From Rikenellaceae bacterium (GTDB lineage: Bacteria; Bacteroidota; Bacteroidia; Bacteroidales; UBA932), in assembly GCA_003542575.1 (NCBI GenBank), contig DPKJ01000008.1, forward strand, positions 14,211-56,467: a stretch of DNA of 42,257 nucleotides, written 5' to 3'. Below the pieces are notes generated by a model. It saw only the letters and a program-made list of their open reading frames with translations, made no database searches and was not told the DNA's origin. Position 1 is the stretch's first letter. The number at the start of each line of letters is the position of its first letter. The position numbers were made by a program, and so were the translations under genes. Shown here piece by piece: positions 22,704 to 30,344 of the stretch.

Positions 22704-22827
22704 TTTTTGATTTTGTTGGATAAATGATATAATATAGAAATAGTTAGTCCAAAAGTAGATTTGCTATTTGGATTATGCTTCACAAAACTTGGTGACGATG
22801 TATATTTTAGCACTCAGTGTGTGTTTT

Positions 22828-22966
22828 CTCCGCGCCACTTTTGGATATATTTTTGTTTCCCAGGTGCTTGCAAAACAGACTTTAATAAAATCGCGTGTTA
22901 TTTTATTAAAGTCTGTTTTGTAATAGATTGGAATATAACAAGTTGTCCAAAAGTGGCGTGGAGATT
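22828..22966 (+). repeat. Nested palindromic repeat, copy 3
   Basis: Outer arms: CTCCGCGCCACTTTTGGA (22828-22845) with TCCAAAAGTGGCGTGGAG (22946-22963); the single change gives a G-T (wobble) pair. The inner stem is a perfect 20-bp inverted repeat at 22871-22890 and 22901-22920 with a 10-base loop. It lies exactly where the acpH reading frame loses homology and is upstream of the ferredoxin-like gene. Between the repeat and that gene (22742-22759) is a word resembling a decayed arm. Confidence 0.92.
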
Positions 22967-23194
22967 AGCGTTACCTGAATAGCGGTTGAAAACAGGGCGC
23001 AACATCTCTACAGTTTCAAGAAATGAAGGACGGGAATCCGTAAACCGGTCAATCTCTCTGTGAAGCAGAATTCCCTGCTGTATTTCCGGCGGATAATTCT
23101 CATGACTTTTGCCCTTTACAAAATCTCCGATAAAGTTACCCACCTGCAATTGCCGGTTGCCTCTGGAAAGAAATATGTGCGCCAGATAATTCAA
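22898..23194 (-). pseudogene. acpH: acpH (ACP phosphodiesterase) truncated at palindromic repeat copy 3
   Basis: From the ATG at 23192-23194 the protein matches the N-terminal third of acyl-carrier-protein phosphodiesterase: MNYLAHIFLSRGNRQLQVGN, FIGDFVKGK, YPPEIQQGILLHREIDRFTD and RPVFNRYSG. Full-length AcpH is about 190-200 residues and continues with a VDIFYDHFLA-type segment. Here homology stops after residue Gly74 (codon 22973-22975). Two codons later the frame enters the right arm of copy 3 and ends inside it. The remaining two thirds is not found on the other side of the repeat. The gene is therefore almost certainly non-functional. AcpH normally removes phosphopantetheine from acyl carrier protein. 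Confidence 0.82.
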
Positions 23195-23235
23195 TCTTTT
23201 TTTTACAAAACTACTAATGGTTATGGTTAAAAGAA

Positions 23236-23265
23236 GAAAAAGCAGATATAAATACCTGCTTTTTC
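23236..23265 (-). terminator. Hairpin terminator of the small membrane protein gene
   Basis: GAAAAAGCAG (23236-23245) pairs perfectly with CTGCTTTTTC (23256-23265) around a 10-base loop. On the minus strand the second arm ends in TTTTTC followed by TTCTTTT. It lies 85 bp after the stop of the 23350-23535 gene. Confidence 0.65.
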
Positions 23266-23349
23266 ACCCTAAACACACTTTGACCTAAACTTAACCTATG
23301 AAACTAGAGCTATTCACTATTTTGAATTATTTAATAATACTGGTTTATT

Positions 23350-23535
23350 TTAGACTGATATATCTTTTAAGAAATCCAGTATTCCGAATATTCTGAGAAG
23401 CCAAATAATAACTATGATTACAACGACGATATTCAAGATTCTCTTGATTTTCACATCCATTGGAATATAGGTGTTAACGAGCCACAAAACGATGCCTGCA
23501 ACAACAAGTACAATTAAAATAGTAAGTAATGGCAT
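23350..23535 (-). CDS. Small membrane protein, Thivi_2564-like
   Basis: The 61-residue protein has two hydrophobic helices (about 3-21 and 34-52) joined by NTYIPMDVKIKRILN. This pattern, including the PMD-x-KIK-x-ILN linker, is characteristic of the Thivi_2564 family of small bacterial membrane proteins of unknown function. The ATG at 23533-23535 is the only reasonable start. It appears to be a single-gene unit with a hairpin terminator after it. Confidence 0.8.
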   Translation of the reverse strand: MPLLTILIVLVVAGIVLWLVNTYIPMDVKIKRILNIVVVIIVIIWLLRIFGILDFLKDISV

Positions 23536-23684
23536 AATATATTTTTTAAGTTTTTACTGTACCAAAGTTAACTTTCAATAATTATAAATTCTTTATAGAA
23601 TTCCATGAAAAATTTACAATTTTCACACATTTACGTTGTAGGAGATGCCACTGTTACTATCAGTATTAATCAGGTCAAGACAGT

Positions 23685-25130
23685 TTATGGGAGATATATT
23701 CTTTGGCCGTCTGAAGTGTAATACTCTACTATTCCATATTTTTCCAGCGTACCTTTGATATCTTCTACCTTGCCCTCAATGAATACAAGGCATTCGTATG
23801 GTTTTATATATTTTTGGGATGCCTTTCTTACATCTTCTGCAGTAATGGATTGTAACTTATCTGGATAAGTTGCCAGATAATCGTCAGGAAGGTTGTATTT
23901 ATCTTTTACCATACCGAATCCAATTATTGCAGGTGAGTTAATATTTGACATTGAAAGGGAGAAGTCTCCGAGTAGTCCGCTCTTTGCCCTATTTAATACC
24001 TCATCAGATACAAGCTCGTTCCTCATTCTTAGCATTTCAAAAAATATGTTTTCAAGTGCATAGGCTGTCTCTTCATTCCTTACCATTGTTGCACTTACAC
24101 AACTTCCTCCTGTAATATTATTGGAGAGAAAGTTTTTTGCACCATAGCTTAATCCTTTGTCAAGACGGATGTTCTTATTTAGGTTTGAGAGGTATCCGTC
24201 TCCATAGATCTGATTCATAACCATTAGAAGCGGTTCGTTTTCTCCATATGGAAAAGCATCGAGTAGAGGCCATTTTACCGAAATCTTAGACTGAACAGCC
24301 TCAGGTTTATCAACTACATAAATTCTACGAGTTTGTGGAAAATTATACGAATACAAATTAGTGTAATCTCCTTGAAATCTGTTCCCGTTTTCCCATTCGT
24401 TTAAATAATTCATTAGTAAAAGATTCGCCTCTTCAATCGTGAAATCCCCTGAGATTATACAGTAGCTGTTATCCGGATTAATATATTTATTTAAGTAAGA
24501 GATTACCGCTGCTTTTGTAATAGTGTCGTACACCTCGGCTCTCTCTTCTGTTTTTTGAAGTGAGATGTCTTTATAAAATGTAAGAGAGTCCTCCAGAGTG
24601 GCCATAAAATTTCGAGTTAATGCTTTTTTTGGCGCCTTCTCTGATTCTCGTACCCTTGAAGCGTTCTTAAGAGCACTCTCCCTCACATATTCCTCACTTA
24701 TTTTTGGAGCCGTAATGTATGAAGCCATCATTGTTAACATTTTTTCAAGCTGACTCTTCATTCCTGCACATGAGACTCCGTTAACGGAGCCCCCGACAGA
24801 TGAGGCATAGTAGTCGGTAATCTCTTTAATTGTGTCTGAACTATAATTTAAATTACCCTTTGAAAATATCTCAGCGAGAATCTTTCTTGCCTCCGGCTCT
24901 CTCTCTTCAGGAATAAGTGGCACTCCAAAATCTATCGAAATTCTGAATTTTGGGTACCCTCTCTTCTGTATAAGAAAGACCTTCATGTTGTTATCGGCTG
25001 TAAAAGAATGAAATTCTCCGATTTTTATTGGTTTTGCCTCTGAAGGCTTTGGTTTTATGTCGGGATTGATCTGAGCATCAAGAGATGCAAAATTAAGTAT
25101 AAGTGCTATCAATAAAATTCTTCTATTCAT
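23685..25130 (-). CDS. M16-family peptidase-like protein lacking the zinc motif
   Basis: A signal peptide (MNRRILLIALILNFASLDAQ) precedes a 460-residue M16 fold: a first half beginning near FHSFTADNNMKVFLIQKRGYPK, a YCIISGDFTIEEAN strand at the domain junction, and a second half with GLSYGAKNFLSNN and FVSMV-type elements. The HxxEH zinc motif of active members is absent (the place reads ARKILAEIFSKGN). It follows the catalytic M16 gene by 4 bp. M16 enzymes often occur as one catalytic and one non-catalytic subunit forming a chamber, so the two are probably a heterodimer in the periplasm. Confidence 0.9.
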   Translation of the reverse strand: MNRRILLIALILNFASLDAQINPDIKPKPSEAKPIKIGEFHSFTADNNMKVFLIQKRGYPKFRISIDFGVPLIPEEREPEARKILAEIFSKGNLNYSSDTIKEITDYYASSVGGSVNGVSCAGMKSQLEKMLTMMASYITAPKISEEYVRESALKNASRVRESEKAPKKALTRNFMATLEDSLTFYKDISLQKTEERAEVYDTITKAAVISYLNKYINPDNSYCIISGDFTIEEANLLLMNYLNEWENGNRFQGDYTNLYSYNFPQTRRIYVVDKPEAVQSKISVKWPLLDAFPYGENEPLLMVMNQIYGDGYLSNLNKNIRLDKGLSYGAKNFLSNNITGGSCVSATMVRNEETAYALENIFFEMLRMRNELVSDEVLNRAKSGLLGDFSLSMSNINSPAIIGFGMVKDKYNLPDDYLATYPDKLQSITAEDVRKASQKYIKPYECLVFIEGKVEDIKGTLEKYGIVEYYTSDGQRIYLP

Positions 25131-25134
25131 CTCG

Positions 25135-26451
25135 CTATTTTTTTGGATAGATAAGTAGTATAGTGCGATTATCCGGAGTGAAATACCTTTTAGACACCCT
25201 TATTATATCTTCATTTGTTATTGCTAGAACTGATGGAATCAGATTATTTACCCGCTGAGTGGTTCCCCATTCCAAATAGCTTATTGCAAGCATGTCTGCA
25301 AGAAAAGCCATGTTATAAAACATATCTGTATAACCACTATGATAAGAGTGTTTTAGCTGGGATAACCTCTTTTCATCTAACCCGTTTTTCGCAAGATTAT
25401 TCAATTGGTCCTGGATGCTTTCAACTACATTTTCATACTTGAGAGTGTCCTTGAATGAACTTCTAAACCACATGTTTCCTGCCATTTCATATAACTCCTT
25501 TGATGATGTAACTTTCAATATGCCAGGGTTTTCTTTAGTTATCTCATGTAATGGATTGTTGCCTGTGAAAGTGAGGTGAGAATTTATAAAGTCAAGCACA
25601 ACGGCATCTTCGTGCGTCTCAGGAACAGCTTTATATGAAATAACAATATGAGGGTCTTTTATTCCCCTGATAGAATCACGAATTATTCTATGGCCATTAG
25701 TTCCAGAAATATAGGGGGGTTGAATTACAGCCCTCCCTTTTGGGATTCTCTCAAAGTAGGCTTTAATATATTTTTTTGCCTCCGATATATCTACATCACC
25801 GGTCAAAACAAGGCATGCGTTGTTTGGGATGTAATACTTATTAAAAAAAACTTTAAAATCATCCAAGGAAGCTGCATCAAGATGCTCCATTGAGCCAATA
25901 ACAGGCCATCTGTATGAATAATTTTCATGATCGATGGCCTGCATTCTTTCGGGGATTCTGCCCATTGGGTTAATATCGTATCTCTGGCGACTCTCCTCTT
26001 TTACAACCTCTTTTTCTCGCCCAATTACCTTTTCTGAAATAACAGGATGAAACATTCTCTCAGATTCAATCCATAATCCAAGCTTTAGCTGATGGGAAGG
26101 CAAAATTGTATAGTAATAAGTTCTGTCGGCTGATGTATTTGCATTACTGTACCCGCCTGCCTCTCTCAGGTAGTGTTCCAGCTCTCCTTCCGGAATGTTT
26201 TTTGTGCCGTTAAATAGAAGATGCTCAAAAAGATGTGCAAATCCGGTTCTGTCAGGACGCTCATTTTTACTCCCCACATGATACATAACCCCAACGTTGA
26301 CGATAGGCGAGGAATTATCCTGATAAATAATTACATGAAGGCCATTTTTGAGTTTATACTCTACAGTCTTTATGGTTGGAAATACCTCTTCTCGGGCAAT
26401 TATTCCTGTAATACTTAGTAGTGCAATAATTAATATGCAGGCTCTTTTCAT
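25135..26451 (-). CDS. M16-family zinc protease, catalytic subunit
   Basis: The 438-residue exported protein has the inverted zinc motif HLFEH (His73, Glu76, His77) in GFAHLFEHLLFNGTKN. The downstream Glu of REKEVVKEE (about 152) is the third ligand. GDVDISEA marks the middle of the fold. The signal peptide is MKRACILIIALLSITGIIA. M16 proteases degrade peptides or unfolded proteins in a closed chamber. It lies 10 bp after the ChaN-like gene and 4 bp before its non-catalytic partner, as the second-to-last gene of the sigma/TonB-receptor operon. Confidence 0.94.
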   Translation of the reverse strand: MKRACILIIALLSITGIIAREEVFPTIKTVEYKLKNGLHVIIYQDNSSPIVNVGVMYHVGSKNERPDRTGFAHLFEHLLFNGTKNIPEGELEHYLREAGGYSNANTSADRTYYYTILPSHQLKLGLWIESERMFHPVISEKVIGREKEVVKEESRQRYDINPMGRIPERMQAIDHENYSYRWPVIGSMEHLDAASLDDFKVFFNKYYIPNNACLVLTGDVDISEAKKYIKAYFERIPKGRAVIQPPYISGTNGHRIIRDSIRGIKDPHIVISYKAVPETHEDAVVLDFINSHLTFTGNNPLHEITKENPGILKVTSSKELYEMAGNMWFRSSFKDTLKYENVVESIQDQLNNLAKNGLDEKRLSQLKHSYHSGYTDMFYNMAFLADMLAISYLEWGTTQRVNNLIPSVLAITNEDIIRVSKRYFTPDNRTILLIYPKK

Positions 26452-26461
26452 TATAGATGTT

Positions 26462-27442
26462 TTAGAAAGGTTTTGATATGTATGTAACAGTCATATCGTT
26501 CGGAACCACAATGTTAAAATCTGCCCTGCTATTCTTCTTGTCAAAATGCATAACCGATGATTGTTTAATAATTGAGATGGTCTTTACACTAATATCAGGA
26601 TTATAATACTTAAGGTAATATACTATTGAGTCATGAAAAGCTGAGTGGTACTCTCCATTGAAATGATAAAAAAACATTCCGGGTTTCCAGTTTTTTAATA
26701 TAAAATAGGCCATGGTTGCATCTTTTATTGCCTGTGCCTTAACTAAATTTGATGGCTTGCTTCCATGCATAGCATTTGAAGAGCTTCTGGTTTCCTGTTG
26801 CTGTTTCAACTCAAACTCTTCGTCAGAAGGGAAGATTTTGGCCATATTTTTATATGCAGGTTGAGTAAGGTCAAAATGAATAGGGAGTGGCGGGAAGTAG
26901 CTTTTTGCCTGATCGGATAATGAGTCAAGATACTCAACCCCTTTTTGGAATACAATTCTCGCATATCTTCTTGGAATATTAGTGCAGATAAAAGGAAGTT
27001 TTTTTGATTTTACATATTGCAGTATTGGTTGATAATCTGTAGCAAAATTTGGCCAAAGTTTACTGCTTTCTGTATATGATTTTCCATCTACAAGATTGTA
27101 AACCAGCATTTCATCCATTATCAGTTGATTATCAGTCTCCCACATCTCTGCCCCCACAATAAGCTTATCTCCTTTTATTGAATGGATAGATTTAAGCAGG
27201 CTTAGTTCCATCCAATGAGATATGGGGTCGTCGTGTAGTTCACCAAACAGCATAATGTCTGCAGCTACTACTGAGTTTACCATTTGTGAATAGGTTACCC
27301 TCTCTCCCTGATCATTATAAATTACATATGCCGGGAAGTCATTATTGTATGTCTCTGTTTTAGTCTCCCCCTTTTTATTATTGACCTGGGCTAAAAGTGC
27401 TGTTGAAGATAATATCAGCAGAAGTATAAGTATTTTTTTCAT
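26462..27442 (-). CDS. ChaN-like (DUF399) haem-binding-type exported protein
   Basis: The 326-residue protein has a signal peptide (ILILLLILSSTALLAQ) and the ChaN-like core: AADIMLFGELHDDPISHWMELSLLKSI, KLIVGAEMWETDNQ and MFFYHFNGEYHSAFHD. In C. jejuni, ChaN is an iron-regulated surface lipoprotein that binds two haems. No lipobox Cys is seen here, so it is probably periplasmic. The His residues in GELHDDPISH and FNGEYHSAFH are conserved-type positions. It lies between the DUF6850-like barrel and the M16 pair with gaps of 15 and 10 bp. A haem or iron role for the operon is inferred from it. Confidence 0.85.
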   Translation of the reverse strand: MKKILILLLILSSTALLAQVNNKKGETKTETYNNDFPAYVIYNDQGERVTYSQMVNSVVAADIMLFGELHDDPISHWMELSLLKSIHSIKGDKLIVGAEMWETDNQLIMDEMLVYNLVDGKSYTESSKLWPNFATDYQPILQYVKSKKLPFICTNIPRRYARIVFQKGVEYLDSLSDQAKSYFPPLPIHFDLTQPAYKNMAKIFPSDEEFELKQQQETRSSSNAMHGSKPSNLVKAQAIKDATMAYFILKNWKPGMFFYHFNGEYHSAFHDSIVYYLKYYNPDISVKTISIIKQSSVMHFDKKNSRADFNIVVPNDMTVTYISKPF

Positions 27443-27457
27443 ATAGAGTTTTATAAG

Positions 27458-29017
27458 TTAGAAGTTAAAACAAAGCGATAATGACATTAAATAATATTTG
27501 TCATTTAATGTGAATGAGGATCGGTTTTCGTAATTATTTAATTTTATTGGCTTAAGAAAATCACCGGAAAGAGATATGTCCAATCGATAGCCCCCTGCAA
27601 TATCAAATTCTGAGCAAACTCTTGCTCCGGCCCTGTAAAAGTCGGAGGTATGATATGCAAAAGCAGGAATAGCAATTTCTGTATTGAAAAAGTTGCTGGA
27701 AGCAGCCATTGGATTGTGATTTCCGGAGAGATTCATTTTATATGAAAAAAGCCCTCCGAATATTAAGTTAACCGCTCTATTTTTACCGGATATTACATCT
27801 GCAGAAAGTGTCCCCTCAAGATTTGTATATTCTAAAATATGACCGTAATTATAATCATTCTGACTTGAGTTATCCAACCTCAGTTTTGCAGAGAGCTGCC
27901 TTAATACAGAGTTGCTCCTGATATACGAAACATCAAGGTCTGCAGTAATCGAAAAAAACTGATAATTATCCTGGTAAGCGTTCGTACTCTCTTTGTAGAC
28001 AGCTCCGTCTCCATGTATGTTTTTGATGTCAAAATTTGTAACAAAACTTCCTGAAGATGTAACACTTCTGTGCCGCAACGAGAGATCATGAGAAAAATAA
28101 CTATATCTGGAGATGTCCTCCCTTCTGTTATTTAATGTGGATAATGACTTAAGTAACCACTCTTCACTACCGTAATCTATCGCATATATTGCATCAAAAG
28201 AGCTGTTTGCAGAAAATTTGCGATATGAAATCAACGCTCCGTAACGAGAATCAATCATTCTCATCTGAGATGGTGAATTGTCCCAGGTTCCAAGACCCTG
28301 GTTAAAGAACAGGTGGTACTTTTCCGGCTCTGTACCATGCTGATATTTGTTAGAAATATTGGGTTCGTTTTTTAATCTTTGGTACAAAAGTCCTATGGAT
28401 ATATAATTCTTCCCATCAAAATTCATGGTAAGAGAGGGAAGAACCTGAATTTTGAGTGTTGTATTATCATTTCTGCTGTCAAATGTCCGAAAATGGAGAT
28501 CCCCCAGATATTTCAAACCAATTCCGGCACTTAACCTGCCGGATATGTTTTTCTGAGCAGCAACATTGAAATCATAAGACTGACTTTTCCAGGTTCCCTC
28601 CTGTTCTATCATGTAATAATATGGAGACCCGTTGGTAGGAAGGTTATACGACATATTCCATTTACCTGTCTCTGCATTACCGTTTGTGTATGCAACAGAA
28701 CCAAAGAACCTCCAACCATTTACAGGCAAGCTTTTTACAGACTCCGACTTGATCTCAAACAGATTTTTTGAGAAGAACAATTGAGGATGTACATAATCTC
28801 CCCCGGAAGATGAAAATCCTGTTGAGATAAGCGCATAATCACCCTTTTCCCAGACAGATAGAAGAGAGGGCACTTTATCAAATATCAGGTGATACTCCTC
28901 TCTTTGCAGAGAACGATCAATAACATCTGTAACTCTTGTGGAATCTGGATTGCCTGCAAAACAGCTCCCAATAGAGAGGAAAATAATGCCAACAATTCCT
29001 AATTGTTTCTTCATCAT
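27458..29017 (-). CDS. Outer-membrane beta-barrel protein, DUF6850-like
   Basis: The 519-residue protein has a signal peptide (LGIVGIIFLSIGSCFA) followed by many alternating amphipathic strands and a C-terminal LMSLSLCFNF, typical of an outer-membrane barrel ending in Phe. The conserved opening (LQREEYHLIFDKVPS) and the position directly after a DUF4876-like lipoprotein match the DUF6850 family of Bacteroidota. Function is unknown; I infer an accessory barrel of the TonB receptor system. Family assignment is from memory of the pattern and gene order. Confidence 0.72.
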   Translation of the reverse strand: MMKKQLGIVGIIFLSIGSCFAGNPDSTRVTDVIDRSLQREEYHLIFDKVPSLLSVWEKGDYALISTGFSSSGGDYVHPQLFFSKNLFEIKSESVKSLPVNGWRFFGSVAYTNGNAETGKWNMSYNLPTNGSPYYYMIEQEGTWKSQSYDFNVAAQKNISGRLSAGIGLKYLGDLHFRTFDSRNDNTTLKIQVLPSLTMNFDGKNYISIGLLYQRLKNEPNISNKYQHGTEPEKYHLFFNQGLGTWDNSPSQMRMIDSRYGALISYRKFSANSSFDAIYAIDYGSEEWLLKSLSTLNNRREDISRYSYFSHDLSLRHRSVTSSGSFVTNFDIKNIHGDGAVYKESTNAYQDNYQFFSITADLDVSYIRSNSVLRQLSAKLRLDNSSQNDYNYGHILEYTNLEGTLSADVISGKNRAVNLIFGGLFSYKMNLSGNHNPMAASSNFFNTEIAIPAFAYHTSDFYRAGARVCSEFDIAGGYRLDISLSGDFLKPIKLNNYENRSSFTLNDKYYLMSLSLCFNF

Positions 29018-29038
29018 AATTATAATCTGAGAATTGGA

Positions 29039-30289
29039 CTAGTTTAAATTGTAAGAGCGAGGTGTTGCCGGGGCTACAACTTCAAAGTCATTAGAGGAGT
29101 TGTTCGAATCTTGAAGCACTTTTCTTCCCGAAGCTAATGTCTTGGCTACTTTTCTTCTTAAACTCTTTCCGGTATAGTTTGCACTGCCATTCTCCTGAGC
29201 GTATGTAAAACCTGAATCAATTACTGCTGGAAGGCGTTTAAACGCTGCAGAGCTGCTCTTCGCCAGAATATCTACACCATCAATAATTTCACTTACAGGA
29301 ATTTTCATGTAAAATACCTCTGAAGTAGTGATTGTCGGATCTTTTATAGTCTCTGTAAATACCGGTCCTGATTTAACGAGAGCTATTGATGCATAGTCAT
29401 CCATGTTAAAGAAACCGTTGTTCTGAATATTTAAATAAATACAATTCATGTTTGGAACATTTGGATTATCTACATCAAAGAATGAATTTCCGGTTCTTCC
29501 GAGTGATTGCAGCCAAGTAATTGCATATGTGTCAAATTGTGCAGTTGAATTATCAACTGTAAGTGCAAGAGGTTTTAGTTCTTTATAGTTAATGGCATTT
29601 ATTGCAATTACTGCTCCCATTCCTGGTTCTAATGGGTATTGGGTGCCTGTTCCCGGGAACTGCAGAATTTTGGAGGCATAAACAAAACTTGTAAGAGGCA
29701 GTCCAAGAGGAACATCAGTTGAGCCTTGCCCGGCTTTTGATGGAGAAAGGTATGCAATGTAAAGTTTGTCAAGATATTGAGTTTCATCTGAGTTGTTGAA
29801 AATCTCAAAAAACTGGTCTTTGAACATTATTGCATAACCATCATTGGCTGCACCCAAAGAGTAAACCTCCTTTATAACAAGATCTCCTCCGGCTTTACCG
29901 TCAAGAGTCAAGGTTTGTCTGATGGTTTGCAAAGGCATCACAGCAATGTTCTGTAGATTTGCATTTATTGTAATAGCTTTATTGAACCCTGTGTAGTTGA
30001 AAGCAATTTCAGCAGTTAGTTCCTTGCTTGCAGATATATTGTAAGTTGATGGGGCAATATCTTCAAATATTGCCACTCCTGCTTGATTTGTGAGAACTGT
30101 TTTTTTTGTATTGTCAATAGTGTTAGTAATCTCAACAGGAATATTGCCAATTGCGACTCCATCAAATGCCGCAGATGTTGCTAATGTAACCTCAATAACA
30201 GAGAGCTCTGGTGCTTTCTTTTCACAGGCAGAGATCGTTATTACTGCGACAAGTGCAGTAATGAATAGACGAAGATTGATTTTTTTCAT
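29039..30289 (-). CDS. DUF4876-like lipoprotein
   Basis: A lipoprotein signal (LFITALVAVITISAC, lipobox Cys22) is followed by an Ig-like or transthyretin-like domain (about 33-120: IPVEITNTIDNTKKTVLTNQAG, IFEDIAPSTYNISASK). A C-terminal domain begins VIKEVYSLGAANDG and includes FFEIFNNSDETQYLDKLYIAYL, typical of the DUF4876 family. The protein of 416 residues is probably on the outer-membrane surface as the partner of the TonB receptor, 55 bp upstream, in place of a SusD. It is not SusD: no TPR helices are seen. Confidence 0.8.
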   Translation of the reverse strand: MKKINLRLFITALVAVITISACEKKAPELSVIEVTLATSAAFDGVAIGNIPVEITNTIDNTKKTVLTNQAGVAIFEDIAPSTYNISASKELTAEIAFNYTGFNKAITINANLQNIAVMPLQTIRQTLTLDGKAGGDLVIKEVYSLGAANDGYAIMFKDQFFEIFNNSDETQYLDKLYIAYLSPSKAGQGSTDVPLGLPLTSFVYASKILQFPGTGTQYPLEPGMGAVIAINAINYKELKPLALTVDNSTAQFDTYAITWLQSLGRTGNSFFDVDNPNVPNMNCIYLNIQNNGFFNMDDYASIALVKSGPVFTETIKDPTITTSEVFYMKIPVSEIIDGVDILAKSSSAAFKRLPAVIDSGFTYAQENGSANYTGKSLRRKVAKTLASGRKVLQDSNNSSNDFEVVAPATPRSYNLN

Positions 30290-30344
30290 GATTAAATATT
30301 TAGTTTATAGGATTTATTAAGCTTAATTCTTTCTTTAGAGTGTT

